NCBI GenBank assembly: GCA_947623455.1
Contig: OX392538.1
Location: 37,246,001 to 37,310,000 of the forward strand
DNA length: 64,000 bases
Source: Mimachlamys varia
Taxonomy: Eukaryota; Mollusca; Bivalvia; Pectinida; Pectinidae
Reading direction: 5' to 3'
Numbering within the stretch: the stretch's first letter is position 1; the number at the start of each line of letters is the position of its first letter. The notes beneath the pieces are model-generated. The model was given only the letters and a program-made list of their open reading frames with translations. It was not told the origin of the DNA and ran no database searches. Of the stretch, positions 1 to 12,119 are shown piece after piece. The translations under genes were made by a program, and so were the position numbers.

Positions 1-3000
1 TGTCATGATGCCACTCCGTTCAAATTTTCTGAAGATCAGCCAGCCATCAATTACTTCGGAGATATCCTCACAAAAGGTATAAAGTCTGGACATGTTGTGG
101 TCCCCGAAACCAAAGTATAAAAACATTTTTAAATTGAAATAAAAGCCTCTTCACACATTAGTTTGGGGAAATTGTTGAATTGTTGTTACATGAATTGTGC
201 AATGTCACCCTGAATAAGGAACAGTAAAACCCAACTTACTCGAACTTTTGGAGACCAGATCAATTGTTCAAGGAAAACATGGTATTTGAGTTATCTGGAG
301 TTTCTGTAAACTTCCAGACATAGTTAAGTATTGAACTGTTTTCATTTAGCATTCATAGGCAATATGAATGTCAACTAAAAGCAGTTCAATGCTTAAATTT
401 TTCATATTTAGAATCCCTATTCATCCCATACAAATTTAATTTACAGTTTTTATTTTTTGGTATGTAGCGTTAAAAATATATCTATCGGGTATGGCTGTTC
501 ACTGAATAGAACAGCCAGCAATTGACTGGGGACTGTCATTGGTATCAAACATAATAATTATGATGTCATAATAATGTAGACATCAACAATTGGTAAATGG
601 CATTGATGGCCTTATGAATACCAACTGAATTTGGTAGGATTATATAGAGACAGTGCCGTGAATATGTAAATATATAGCTATAACTACCATTGTTATAAAC
701 ATGTTTCTGTATTTACCAACAGCTGGCTATAATTACTATGGGACGGAGCGTATGTACAGCGGTTCAAGCGGACTCGAGTTAGAAGCCGACATCTTCATAG
801 GAGTGGTTTACTACCAGCGTCTACGTCACATGGTTTCTGACAAATTCCAGGTACAAAAACTTAACTGTATCGCAGAAAAACAAATGGATGAAATGAAACG
901 TCATGCATACAATATTAATACAAGGCATCGCAAACGCTACAAATCCCCTCGCGTGCTAACACATGAACTCTGACGCAAAATGGGGGGTGGGGTTATTGCA
1001 GGACATTGAAATAACATCAGTTGTCATTTGCACCAAACTGCAATAGACATGGATGGGCTTATTATCAGTTTGGTCAGGATCCGTTCAGAAATGAAGTTGC
1101 AAGAGTGCTGACAAAGATTTTCTATAAATAGTAACTGTGACCTTGACCTTGACCTTTGCACCCTGAAACATATACTCGTTTGAGGCATTACCATGCTGGA
1201 CCCATATAGGAAGTTTGGTCAGAATCCGTTCAAAAATGAAGTTGCAAGAGCGCTCACAAAAAGTGAACATACGTACGTACGAACGGAACGCTCTATCACC
1301 TCCCCAATTTTCGTTGCGAGGGGATAAAAAAAAGACAAATCATTACCGACTAGAGGCATGGTTAGTCAATGATATGTTTGTTTATGTATGTGTCAATTGA
1401 TTTCAGGTGCGATCTACTGGCCCTGTCGACCAGTTGACCCACCAGCCCGTGAAGGGGAGGAAGCGCGGGGGAGGGATCAGATTCGGGGAGATGGAGAGAG
1501 ATGGCATGATAGCTCATGGCACAGCATTTCTCCTACAGGACCGGCTCCTTAACTGCTCGGATAAATCTATGGTGAGTGGAAACTTGAACTTCTGATGCTT
1601 ATTGTTAAACCAATCTGATTAAAATGCAGATCCTTAATCTAACTCGGTTTTACAAGGATCTGACAACATCCCATTAGAGGTCTTCGTTGTACTGATAACC
1701 TTTGTCGCCTCTTTTCTTCACACTAAAGTAGAATTTTCTATTTTATGACAGTTGATGCTGTCATCTTCAGCAAGTCATTTGGTAACAACATCGTATGATA
1801 GTAATAACTTTTGTGATGAAATGACTAAACGTACAGATAGGATTAAGCAATTTTTGTTTTCGTCCCAAAACATTCACTTTAAGGATTTTGGCAGCGATAA
1901 TTTGATTGACTGATGCAAAAGGTCACCAGAACATGACCCCTAAGGCTTATGGGATGTTGTCAGTTCCTATCTATGACGAGAATAACTGAGCAACAATGGA
2001 TCTGCTTTTTAATCAGATTTATTGATAACTTTGTACCATAGCTGTGGTTAGTGTAACTTTTTGTAAGTAACTTCTCTCTATGGTGACTGGATGTACGTAC
2101 AGCAATAGCCTATTCTGACTGAAATGGAAGGGGTAGCATCCACAGTTTAGTCAAGAAAAAATTTCGCTGTCTACCTGAAAGGGCCAATATACGTAAGTTC
2201 AGGAAATTTTTCGTGATTTTGAAAAATTCTGAAAAAAAATCCAGTTGATAACCATGCAAAAATAAGCCTAAAACGAAGTAAACCTGAGCGTTAACTAACA
2301 AGAAACTCTTGACAGAAAAATCCAAAGAATCGAAAATAATTCAGGCGTGGCCCACTTCAACAACAAGCCGACAGTTCAAAATGGACGCGTGGTTACAAAT
2401 ACCGAGTTTCAACTGCTGCTGTACCAATAACCTCTGAAGAATTCATCTTGAATTTTGCTGATATCAGTTAATCTTAACTAAATCTATAATATAAAAAGTT
2501 ATTCAGCTTGATTTTCGCCTCAAGTTTTGCAGAAAGTTATATATAACTTAATATAATATTGGGCCTTTAAGATATTAAACCACAAATTTCTGCATGGCTA
2601 TAGAATATGGTGTAAAAGCAATTGATATGAATTTTGTCAAGTATTCATTGGATATATTAGACAAAATTAGCACTTTGTAAAAGATGTGCATTGATTTGGT
2701 TGCCTTACAAGGGCGAGCTGTAGAGAAATCTCCTTTTAGATCAGAGATAGAGCATCGGGCTAGAGAGTTGAGGGTTGCGGGTTTGAACCCCAGCGATGGC
2801 ACTAAATATGTTTCTCTATTCCACATCCTCTTACACTTACATTGTAGGAGAAGGGGAATAAAGATAAACTTGTGCCAAGTCAAAAAGTGTTAAGACCTGG
2901 ATAGAAAATAGAATTTTTCTGGTGTCTTGCAGTCAGATTTAGGAGTATTTTAGCATGTATACATTGTCATACTAGGAAATAACATTTTGTATTTGTGCAA

Positions 3001-3254
3001 GGTTTTCGTTTTCTAACTGAAATTTTTTGTCGTAGGTCCATGTTTGTACGAAGTGTGGCAGTATGTTATCTCCCCTGCTTGAGCGGCCAGCGACGGCGGT
3101 GGCGGCAGTGACCTCAGAAATGAGGCGGAAATGGACCTGTATGTTGTGTAAACGCTCGGACACTATCAACATAATCACCGTACCCTATGTGTTCCGTTAC
3201 TTAGTGGCAGAACTAGCAGCCATTAATATCAAAGTACAGCTGGAGGTCAAATGA
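1..3254 (+). CDS. polr1b: RNA polymerase I second-largest subunit, C-terminal exons (partial)
   Basis: Four exons are visible: 1-76, 723-850, 1407-1571 and 3036-3254 (stop 3252-3254). All three introns are GT-AG and the reading frame stays open across the joins, giving about 195 C-terminal residues; the rest of the gene lies to the left. Recognised family features are the opening CHDATPF block, [12 protein letters not shown], the highly conserved [19 protein letters not shown] block, [11 protein letters not shown], and the terminal [12 protein letters not shown]. The last exon carries a zinc ribbon: CTKCG near its start and CMLCK about 35 residues later. These blocks belong to the hybrid-binding, clamp and anchor part of RNA polymerase second subunits. 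The wording (AELAAINIK near the end) matches the Pol I subunit rather than Pol II or III. The protein forms part of the Pol I catalytic core that transcribes rRNA genes in the nucleolus. No frameshift or stop is seen, so the gene looks functional. Confidence 0.95.
1030..1290. repeat. Intronic interspersed repeat with internal duplication
   Basis: Within the second polr1b intron, a segment with TTTGGTCAG..ATCCGTTCA and AATGAAGTTGCAAGAG occurs twice, about 144 bases apart (near 1072 and 1215). The copies are separated by a GACCTTGACCTTGACC stretch. No coding capacity is apparent. Confidence 0.6.
1611..2020. mobile_element. CAATCTGATT-type MITE, copy 1
   Basis: The copy begins CAATCTGATTAAAAT and ends in the inverted form AATCAGATTT. 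Internal landmarks shared with copies at 9.1, 9.9, 43.0 and 47.4 kb include ACAAGGATCTGACAACATCC and the CCTTTGTCGCCTCTTT block. It lies in the third polr1b intron. The flanks (ATTGTTAAAC left, ATTGATAACT right) resemble a decayed 9-10 bp target duplication. It has no ORF, so it is non-autonomous. Confidence 0.75.
2180..2566. mobile_element. AGGCCCAATATACGTAAC-type MITE with TTAA target sites, copy 1
   Basis: Termini read AGGGCCAATATACGTAAG on the left and ATATTGGGCCT on the right, with TTAA on the right and a decayed TGAA on the left. It is the same family as 46091-47148 and 62064-62448; all share the GCAAAAATAAGCCTAAAACG block and the GATATCAGTTAATCTTAACT block. The TTAA target suggests mobilisation by a piggyBac-type transposase, which is inference. 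It lies in the third polr1b intron. Confidence 0.7.
2725..2800 (+). repeat. tRNA-derived sequence (SINE head or tRNA pseudogene)
   Basis: TAGAGCATCGGGC resembles a tRNA D-arm/A box. GCGGGTTTGAACCCC forms a T-arm with a B-box-like centre at the expected spacing. No full acceptor-stem pairing is visible, so this is a SINE head or pseudogene rather than a working tRNA. Confidence 0.45.
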
Positions 3255-3423
3255 AACTATAAAGGTCAACTCAAGGTTATGACAATTTCTGGTTACGTAC
3301 TACGTTCAGGTCACGTTTTTGGTTGTGCATGAGTATGTACAGTGTTAAAAAATCGTCTACTGTAAGGCTATGATATGTTACCCGTATTGATATTGAAGAT
3401 GTGTCAATCCCAGCAGTCATAAT
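3255..3423 (+). other. Probable 3' UTR of polr1b
   Basis: This stretch follows the polr1b stop codon and runs to the minisatellite. No canonical AATAAA was found in it, so the transcript end may lie within or beyond the tandem array. Confidence 0.4.
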
Positions 3424-4709
3424 GGTCCATAGATTCCATCTAGGTCTTACTTGACCATAAATTCCATCTAGGCCTTACTGGTCCATAGATTCCCTCTAGG
3501 CCTTATTGGTCTATAGATTCCCTCTTGGCCTTACTGGTCCATAGATTCCCTCTAGGCCTTACTGTTCCATAGATTCCATCTAGGCCTTACTGGTCCATAG
3601 ATTCAACCTTGGCCTTACTGGTCCATAGATTCCATCTAGGCCTTCCTGGTCCATAGATTCCCTCTTGGCCTTACTGGTCCATAGATTTCATCTAGGACTT
3701 ACTGGTCCGTAGATTCCATCTAGGTTTTACTGGACCATAGATTCCTTCTAGACCTTACTGGTCCATAGATTCCATCTAGGTCTTACTGGACCATAGATTC
3801 CATCTAGGTATTACTGGACCATAGACCTTACTGGTCCATAGATTCCATCTAGGTCTTACTGGACCATAGATTCCATCTAGGTATTACTGGTCCACAGATT
3901 CCATCTAGGCATTACTGGACCATAGGTTCCATTTAGGTCTTCTGGACTGTAGATTCCATCTAGGTCTTACTAGTCCATAAATTCCATCTCGGCCTTACTG
4001 GTCCATAGATTCCATTTAGGTCTTCTGGACTGTAGATTCCATCTAGGCCTTACTGGTCTGTGGATTCCATTTAGGTCTTCTGGACTGTAGATTCCATCTA
4101 GGTCTTACTTGACCATAGATTCCATCTAGGTCTTACTGGACCTTAGATTCCATCTAGGCCTTACTGGTCCGCAGATTCCATACATTCTATCTCGGTCTTA
4201 CCAGTCGATAGATTCCATCTCGGCCTTACTGGACCATAGATTCCATCTATGTCTTACTGGACCATAAATTCCATTTAGGTCTTCTGGACCATAGATTCAA
4301 TCTAGGTCTTACTGGACCACAGATTCAATCTAGGTCTTACCAGTCCATAGATTCAATCTAGGTCTTACCAGTCCATAAATTCCATCTAGACCTTACTGGA
4401 CCATAGATTCCATATAGGACTTACTGGACCATAGATTCCATCTTGGCATTACTGGTCCATACATTCCATCTAGGTCTTACCAGTCCATAGATTCCATCTA
4501 GGCCTTACTGGTCCATAGATTCCCTCTCAGCTTTACTGGTCTGTAGATTCCATCTAGGTCTTACCAGTCCATAGATTCCATCTAGGTCTTATTGGACCAT
4601 AGATTCCATATAGGACTTACTGGACCATAGATTCCATCTAGATCTTACTGGACCATAGATTCCATCTAGATCTTACTGGACCATAGATTCCATCTAGATC
4701 TTACTGGTC
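3424..4709. repeat. 28-bp minisatellite, about 46 units
   Basis: A tandem array of variants of CCATAGATTCCATCTAGG plus TCTTACTGGA, period 28 bp. About 46 units fit the span. Units differ by a few substitutions and a few are shortened (for example TCTTCTGGA variants near 3935 and 4020). Because 28 is not a multiple of three, no long ORF is possible. It starts only about 170 bases after the polr1b stop. Confidence 0.95.
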
Positions 4710-5355
4710 ATAATGGGAATCTGAGCAGGACTTATTCACACTTTGCAGAGAATATATAAGTCAGGGAATTTCTGCTTGTTCAGTGAAATAACATATAGTA
4801 GTGGTAAGGGACATGTCAAGAGTGAAGGATACCAGTGCATCAGCATGATCAGGGAACACCGTCTAAAAGTCTCCGGTTATAACGCTCAGGCAATTGAACG
4901 TACACATAGTTATCTTGATTTTTGAAAATGCTTGCAGAAACTGTTAAGACTACATGGTCATGACATTGGATCACCCTATCCTTGTTAAGCGTTCAGGATA
5001 TGTCCGGCTGATCATGAAATTCCTGAAAGTATTTATTTATACTACCTAATACATGGAATTCTGGTAGGTTGGTTGACCCATTACATTATTGTAGAATGTT
5101 GTCAAAACAAGGCCTAGGGGGTCGCTAGAAATGGAGACATTCATTTCGTTAGTGCGTATACGAAATGTATGAAAAACTTTGAAGCATGTTTCAGCTAATA
5201 AAAATCTGTTTTCCTAGCTTGTTATGTTTTATAAAAAAAAATTGTTAATTAAATATTTTACGAAAAAGTGTGTGGTGTTATTTATCTTTCTCAAATGAAG
5301 TGAAAAGTTGTAGTTTAATTCATTCTCTATTATGTCAATTGACTCCTTGTTAAAT
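4710..5355. other. Intergenic, nothing recognised
   Basis: AT-rich unique-looking sequence with short ORFs only. No RNA gene, repeat terminus or exon could be supported. Confidence 0.5.
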
Positions 5356-5359
5356 TCCT

Positions 5360-5770
5360 ACAAAATCCGACCTTGACCTTTGATCTGGTGATCTTAACTC
5401 AAGGTCTGTTAATTCTTTGTTTAATTCCGACCAACTGTGCTTCATAATGTCATCACAAAATGTTTGTCAGTGAAAATCCAAACAAAATTACCTCAACATT
5501 TGACAAGGTGACCTTGACTTTTGGTAAGTTGATGCCTTACTTGATTCTGACCTACTTTGCTTCATAATGTCATAACACATTGTTCATCAGTGAAACGCTA
5601 AAATATTTTACCTTGGCCTTTGACCCGACCACTTTAACTTTTGATCAGTCAACTCCTTGCTTTATTCTGACCTCCTTTGCTTCATAATTTCTTAACAAAA
5701 TGTTCATCTATGAAAAGCTTCTAATTTAACCTTGACCTTTGATACAGTGACCTTGACCTTAGACCTGGAT
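5360..5770. repeat. Approximately 120-bp degenerate tandem repeat with CCTTGACCTTTGA motifs
   Basis: The phrase TTTGCTTCATAATGTCAT..ACA recurs near 5441, 5561 and 5682, each copy followed by a GTGAAAA-like stretch and a TGACCTTTGA motif. Divergence between units is substantial, so the array is old. Confidence 0.65.
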
Positions 5771-5839
5771 CTTTTACATTTAGTTCGTAGGTATTTTGGT
5801 GAACTGAACCTCGTTCATTTAATTCTGATGGCCTTAATT

Positions 5840-6385
5840 TTGCCCAAAAGTGTAATTTTTCCTATATACTATACCAAAATCCGCCCCCTCTGAGAGGCAT
5901 GGAATTCACAGTTTAATTTTTTAATAAACTTCCTTAAGAAAGATCCTTTCATCGATGAAGATTTCATTCCAGCATATCTGTGTCTGAAAAAAGTTGTTGA
6001 ATTTTTAGTCAATATGAGTCCTCTCCGCAACCAAGTATACCCAAATGTGTTTTACTATAGTAAACTTCACCCCCTTCTCAAAGGAAACGTGAAGTTAGAG
6101 GAGCATGACATTCAAAGAATTGATAAAGCATCTAAGACCTATCTGGGTCTGAGATCAAGATTTTTGAAACTTAAACTGATTTGACACATTTTTGCCCCTC
6201 CCTCCGGGCCCTACGTGGATGGGAACCATAATTCACAATTGTTGTGCATTTTTGTCCAGGGGATGTTCCTGCTAAATTTCATTCAAATTGGTTCAGGTGT
6301 TTTTGAGAAGGTTTTTGAAAACGTAAATTGTTTGACGCACAACAACGGACAAAAAACGATTAGAATATGTTACTGGATACCTGGT
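5840..6385. mobile_element. Decayed relic of an AACAAGAGGCCC-type composite element
   Basis: It shares sentence-like blocks with 34653-35987: CCTATATACTATA..AAA followed by CCCCCTCT, CATGGAATTCACA, GATTTCATTCCAGCATATCTG, and the closing ACGATTAGAATATG then GGTCTTAGGTGAAG. The AACAAGAGGCCC terminus is missing, so it is truncated or diverged at the left. Confidence 0.55.
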
Positions 6386-7082
6386 CTTAGGTGAAGTAAT
6401 GGATTCAGCATCAATCCTAGGCTTTCTGCATTGATAAAATATTCAGAAGATGGATGGTATACATGCATGTTTTGGATGGCTAAGGTCATACAAAACAATC
6501 GGAACAATATTGACAGAAAGTGGTTCGTTAAAGGCTGGAATCGTGACGGGAAAAGTTCAAAGAATAGCTTGATTCATTGAATGGAAATACATGATGTGTA
6601 ATGCCGTTACAGTTTAATTGTGTTACGGTATTGTAGACTTTTCAATGGGAAAAAAACGGAATATTTTGGGCGGAAATCTCCTCCAAAACAGTAATTCTTA
6701 TCTGAACTATTTAATATCAGGAACACACAAGCATTATAGGAGCCACCACTACCCAAAACAGTTTAAGTAATAGACGGAAATTCATCAAAAGGAGAACATT
6801 TTGCAAGCTAAATAAACAGAAAACTTCTTCTGATAACGGCGTTGTGTCTTTTCCACTACTTACACCAGTAGAACATTTGATATTGTCTAAATAGAGGATC
6901 TTGCACGAGCGCCGATGTAGTATGGAATTTATTAAACGAGTTTAATAATTTCATATGTCACGAGCCTTTAACGAGTTTAAGAAATTACATATTACGTACA
7001 TTGACAGGAGTGTAAGATTTTATTTATCACATAACTTGTATTTAAGAGAAAATACACCGAAACTCTCCAATTCATTCTCTAT
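6386..7082. other. Intergenic, nothing recognised
   Basis: AT-rich sequence with no ORF above background and no repeat terminus seen. Confidence 0.4.
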
Positions 7083-7121
7083 TAGCAGGGACGTATATAT
7101 CTCGCATATACGTCCCTGCTA
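7083..7121. repeat. Short perfect hairpin
   Basis: TAGCAGGGACGTATAT and its exact reverse complement ATATACGTCCCTGCTA are separated by 7 bases (ATCTCGC). The stem is 16 bp. It may be the joined ends of a foldback element. Confidence 0.8.
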
Positions 7122-7416
7122 TTAGAAAGCTAAAGTTCTACTTGGACGGTACGATTTTCACTATCGAGACAATCATATAACCTCATAAAGACGTCATTTG
7201 TTTGTGACGTCACAATAGTGTTATTACACGTGTGTAATACCATTTTTATGACATGACTGAACGGGTCAGTTATGTGATAAAGGTCAAACCCACACGGATT
7301 CTCTTTCATTCTTCCTTCGACTAAAACTATTTTTTATTCATAAACAATTGCTATCCACCAACCCCATTACGACCACGGGGACCTGGGGATTTGTTACAGC
7401 TAGTTTGGGACCTAAG

Positions 7417-7863
7417 CTAGGGTGTTCAGGACAATTTTACACTTTTTGGGGGTTTAGATCACCTTTCGATAAAAAAACGCCCCCTCTATGGTCACAAAGG
7501 GTTAAATCAATTTTAGATAAAAATGCCCCCTCTATGGTCATAAAGGGTTAAATCAATTTTAGATAAAAATGCCCCCTCTATGGTCATAAAGGGTTAAATC
7601 AATTTTCGATAAAAAATGCCCCCTCTATGGTCATAAAGGGTTAAATCAATTTTAGATAAAAACGCCCCCTCTATGGTCACAAAGGGTTAAATCAATTTTA
7701 GATAAAAATGCCCCCTCTATGGTCAAAGGGTTAAATCAATTTTAGATAAAAATGCCCCCTCTATGGTCATGAAGGACACCCTTTATGACCATCGAGGGGG
7801 ACATTGTTATCATAAATTGATCTAAAAACCTCAAAAAGTGTCAAATTACTCTAAACACCCTAG
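7417..7863. repeat. Foldback element with an internal 46-bp tandem array
   Basis: The centre is a tandem array of GCCCCCTCTATGGTCA + TAAAGGGTTAAATC + AATTTTAGATAAAAAT, period about 46 bp, about seven units (7470-7770). The outer parts are inverted: CTAGGGTGTT...TTTACACTTTTTGGGG on the left against the reverse complement of CTCAAAAAGTGTCAAA...AACACCCTAG on the right. Weaker inverted similarity continues outward (TAGTTTGGGACC against GGTCTTAAACTA). No ORF. Confidence 0.75.
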
Positions 7864-9055
7864 TTACATGTATGGTCTTAAACTATATATAGCTATATCT
7901 AACAACAGCTGTTGCAACCAAACTTAACCTGACCGCATTCAATATTACACTAAAAGTTTTATGGGAATTCGTCCAAGAGAAAGAACTCTTAAGGAAAATC
8001 TTACACAAATGTGACTGGAGTTCGACAAGGCGCCACGTTGGGTCATGCCCTAAATAATTAAAATTCCTACACATATCAGCCTAACTTATGAATGTATTAG
8101 TGGATCGTCACCAAATCAAAACTTGACCTGCAATTTATCACGATGAATTAACATACCAAATAACATTTCAATATCTTTATTCATTCTGTTTAATTTATGA
8201 GTAAATGTGTGGAAATAGGGTTCGGATCCTTCGATTGGCATTTGAATCAATTGAAAGAGTCTCAATATCAATTTGTTATGGTCTTAAACGTGTTCCCCAG
8301 CCCAAAATACCACAAATAAAAAAGAAATTGCAAAATCTCTCAGGAAATGGCCGATAAATGACCAGTATGGTTTATCGCGCAACAGGAAACATTTGGGACA
8401 TGCTGGGAAAAAATCTATAAGGATTTCGAGCGAGAACCCAAAATTGTTTGAAGCCAAAAACCTACACTATCATATAAAAATGGGTTTTTCCCTACACATA
8501 TAAATGCATACAGCTCTGGTCCAGCCCCAGACGTATGTGTAGATCGGGGTACAATAGCCGCTCAGTTAACCATACCAGCCATAAACAGACCGAGTAAGAA
8601 ACTGCAGTTATCCTCATTTATTACGGAATCGAAAAATAAAGATTTCTATGTGTAAAAACTAAAATACGCTCGTACATAACTTAGAAAAGGAATACCAAGA
8701 TATTGTGAACATGGCAAAAGTTACCCGGGGTCGTTATTTCACAGTAGAAATCTTACCCTGCCTTCTGTAGAAATATTACCCCACTCGATATTTCTGTAAT
8801 TCGTCCCTTGAATGTTTAAAAGTCACCCGCCGTAGATGTCAACGGACGACCAACTTCGTTTTAACAATGAAGTTTTCGTTTTTCATAATTATGTAGGTTC
8901 TGCTTGTCCTTAGTTGTCCTTCTTGTTTTTGGGATTGATCAAAAAGAAGGAAAAAAATGCTCACAGACTACCATTTATCAATTAATATTGCATTTTCTTA
9001 AGAAGAAATAGAACTAAAATGTAATACCTCTAATAAAAAGAAGGGAAAGACGCAA
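7864..9055. other. Intergenic, nothing recognised
   Basis: No coding region, RNA gene or repeat boundary could be supported here. Confidence 0.4.
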
Positions 9056-9422
9056 CAATCTGATTAAAATACAGATCCTTGTTCTCACTCCGGTTCTCAC
9101 TCCGTTTTACAAGGATCTTTCAACATCCCATGAGGTCACGTCCAGAAGACCTTTGTCGCCTCTTTACTTAACACTAAAATAATTTTCCAACGACCTGTCA
9201 TCTTGCAGCAAGCCATTTCGTCACATTATTCCACATGAACTTTTTTGGTGACGAAATGACTAAACGGACAAATGTGTTGATTCTGCAAGTAGTAATTTGA
9301 TTGGCTAATGCGAAAGGTCATCGGGACATGACCCCCTATGGATTATCTCAGATCTTAACGCAGCAAAGAGAAGTTTACGGAACGGCGCGCGCGGAGATCA
9401 AGATATGATTTTAATCAGATTG
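9056..9422. mobile_element. CAATCTGATT-type MITE, copy 2
   Basis: Complete copy from CAATCTGATTAAAAT to TTTTAATCAGATTG. The flanks AAGACGCAA (left) and AAGATGCAA (right) look like a 9-bp target duplication with one mismatch. Internal blocks are in the same order as copy 1. The inner right end carries GGAACGGCGCGCGCGGAGATCA. Confidence 0.85.
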
Positions 9423-9551
9423 AAGATGCAACAACTCATAACAAATGAAGATTTCTATGGTAGGCGCCAAGATCCCTCTGGGGTTTGTTTTTGTTTTGAT
9501 ATTTTAATAATTATTATTTAATAAAAGATGCATTCCTATTTGTTGAACAGT

Positions 9552-9850
9552 CAATCTGATTAAAATCATACCTTGATCTCTGCGCTGTTCCGTAAACTTC
9601 TCTCTACTGTGTTAAGATATGAGAAAATTCCATAGGGGGTCATGTCTCGATGACCTTTTGCATTAGGCAATCAAATTATATTACTACTGTCAGAATCTTG
9701 ACAGCGAAATTTTGAGGTGATAAAGCTTGCATAACCGCATTTGTCCGTTTAGTCATTTCGTCACCAAAACGTTCATGTCGAATAATGTGACGAAATGGCT
9801 TGCTGCAAGATTACAGGTCGTTGAAAAATTATTTTAGTGTTAAGTAAAGG
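9552..9850. mobile_element. CAATCTGATT-type MITE, copy 3 (inverted and truncated)
   Basis: It starts CAATCTGATTAAAATCATA, the reverse complement of the family's right end, so it is inverted relative to copies 1 and 2. It stops at TTAGTGTTAAGTAAAGG, where copy 4 begins. The missing part is the other terminus. Confidence 0.8.
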
Positions 9851-9851
9851 G

Positions 9852-10229
9852 CAATCTGATTAAAATCATAACTTGATCTCCGCGCCGTTCCGTAAACTTC
9901 TCTCTGTTACGTAAAGATATGAGAAAATCCCATAGGGGTCATGTCCCGATGACCTTTTGCATTAGGCAATCAAATTTCTACTTTCAGAATCCAAACGGTG
10001 ACAAAGCTTGCATAATCGCATTTATCCGTTTAGTCATTTCGTCACCAAAAAGTTCAGATGGAATAATGTGACGAAATGGCTTGCTGCAAGATGACAGGTC
10101 ATTGGAAAATTATTTTAATGTTAAGTAAAGAGGCGACAAAGGTCACTGAATGTGACCTCTTGTGGGATGTTGTCAGACCCTTGTAAAACGTAGTGAGAAT
10201 TAACAAGGATCTGTATTTTAATCAGATTG
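9852..10229. mobile_element. CAATCTGATT-type MITE, copy 4 (inverted, complete)
   Basis: Both ends are present (CAATCTGATTAAAATCATAA to TTTTAATCAGATTG). It abuts copy 3 directly in the same orientation, giving a head-to-tail pair. The outer flanks of the pair (TTGAACAGT left of copy 3, TTGAGAGTC right of copy 4) are similar. This suggests one ancestral insertion expanded by partial duplication. Confidence 0.85.
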
Positions 10230-10485
10230 TTGAGAGTCTTTGTATCATTTGTCCGTTTATTAGTTAAAAATACCACAAGCGACTGAACTATTTATTTCTA
10301 GTGGAGAATGGAATATGATGTCGGCTGCATAATACAATGTATGTCACCAGCAGATCGTTGACCACACTGAGGCTGTCAAGATAAGGAAAAGGGTAGTAAT
10401 GGTATTAACGAGGCCAGTGCTCTGCGTGATGACGATATCAGTTCCAAAGCCGGTGGTGTTCATATTAATTGCAGACAAACATGTA

Positions 10486-10857
10486 ATAATAATAGTTATA
10501 ATTCGAGGTTCTTATATACCGCTTAATCACGACCTTAAAGGGCATCTCAAAGCGGTTCACAAATTATTATCCGTGATTATAGGGTCTTGGCAACCAGCCA
10601 ATATCGTTCTCAACTCCTTGGGGAGCATACAACCGGTGCTGCCATTCGGCGCTCACAGCTAGCATTCTGTAATTTCTAGCACTGCCCAACCACGTACTCA
10701 TTTACAGCTGAGTAGACTGGAACAAACAGAATAAAGTATCTTGTTCAAGGATACAACACAAGTGTCATTACCGGGACTCGAACTCGCAACCTTTCGATCA
10801 CGAGCACGGCGTCCTACCACTAGACCACTGTGCCTCCGACCCATTACCGACTCAAAC
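10486..10857 (-). mobile_element. tRNA-derived SINE
   Basis: Read on the - strand it starts with a tRNA-like head: CAGTGGTCTAGTGG (A box) then GCGAGTTCGAGTCCC (B box) at tRNA spacing. A body with CCTTGAACAAGATACTTTAT, TTCCAGTCTACTCAGCTG and TGTATGCTCCCCAAGGAGTT follows, ending in CTCGAATTATAACTATTATT. The same body is present on the + strand at 58401-59045. It is transcribed by RNA polymerase III from the internal promoter if active. Confidence 0.85.
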
Positions 10858-11083
10858 CCAATATCGATTTATGCAGATTTATCAAAGCCAGGTATTGAAA
10901 TTATTACAAAGCTCCCTCGCTGTGTTTATACGGGGCATTCAGCCTTTCCGATCATTGTTTATTTTGTACCAGATGTTTATTTTGTACCAGAAAAGCCGAA
11001 GTCAACAGTAAGAAGAAAGATATAGATATGTATCCTGTGCGAACATTATAATTTCAATCGAAGTTTTGTTCAAATGTCAACAG

Positions 11084-11739
11084 ATAGATGATGAATTGGC
11101 CGCCGCTGAAGTTCGTGGACGTCTCGAATCTGTTAATGATTTGGTAGCTGCTGATGAAGTTTACCGCAATCCATGCAGTGCAAGTTTCAGAACAAATCGA
11201 TCTGTTCCCCAAAGCAAATAAATCCAAAAATCACCGAACAGAAGATAACAGAAAACCGCGAAAGTGAAACTTAGGATCCCGCATGCGAGAAATCATTATC
11301 TTCATTAGGAACACTTTGATGTCACATCAACTCGCATAATGCGGAGTGACCCGGTACTGCTGTAAAATCTCAGAAGGGCAAGGAAACCCTCGGTCGCCAG
11401 GATAAATATAATGTGATCGCCACCTCAGAACGACACACCCGTTCTTCTACATTTAACCAGAGGTCATTATAGATGCCGCGAGTGAAACCGCAGCCAAACT
11501 CGCGCCGTTGAAAAAAAACTGCAGAAGCTCTAACCAAGAAGCAATCTGAACAAGCCAAATATAGGAAACGGCCTGCGACTACACTAACTAAAGCCCATCC
11601 TTCTTCGACCACAAGACTCTTTGTAGAGAAAGCGACGGGTTTATTGGAAGATATACAGCTGAATAACGACTTGTCCAGTTCCGCTTCAGCAGTCGGGAAG
11701 AATCAGTACTACAGAAGCCATGAGGGGACCTTTTGACTT
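11084..11739 (+). pseudogene. Degraded coding remnant, unrecognised
   Basis: Two protein-like stretches lie on the + strand. 11084-11221 follows an AG acceptor-like site and reads about 45 residues (LAAAEVRGRLESVNDLVAAD near the middle) to a stop. A second frame from about 11511 to 11739 is open for about 70 residues with LTKKQSEQAKYRKRPATTLT. The first resembles the Val-Arg-Leu-Ala-Ala-Glu-Ala-Val-Tyr pattern seen in uncharacterised transposon-linked proteins of marine invertebrates, but this is recollection of a style, not an identification. Stops between the two parts argue against an intact gene. Confidence 0.3.
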
Positions 11740-12119
11740 TCGATTTTTCAATTTTGACCCTCGACTTTAGATTTCAACTTTAAACTTTTGAAGATATAAC
11801 GCTCGTTTATCTTTTAAATATATATTGCGCGTTTAATATTTGAAGATATATCGCGCTTAAAGAGGCCATTTAGGAAGACGGTTCAAGAGGATATTTGATG
11901 TTGCAGACACAGAAAGGAACTACCTGCTGGCTCTGTCATTTATGTAGAATATCTAACTGTATTATGTTCATACAAGTCTCCCCATTTCATGGCGGGGGCA
12001 TACAAATGTTGATGGACGAAGGACGTCACGCCATGATATCGACCCTTTGGACCAGGTGAGCTAAAATACATCCAAATTCGCGTTGGTTCGTATTAACAGC
12101 TAGTATTAATTAATGACAG

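Noticed and set aside
701..973. 90-residue ORF as a complete gene
   Set aside because: It contains polr1b exon 723-850 with intron sequence on both sides; the conserved text stops at the GT donor at 851.
3424..4709. CRISPR-like array
   Set aside because: The units are contiguous with no spacers, and the genome is eukaryotic.
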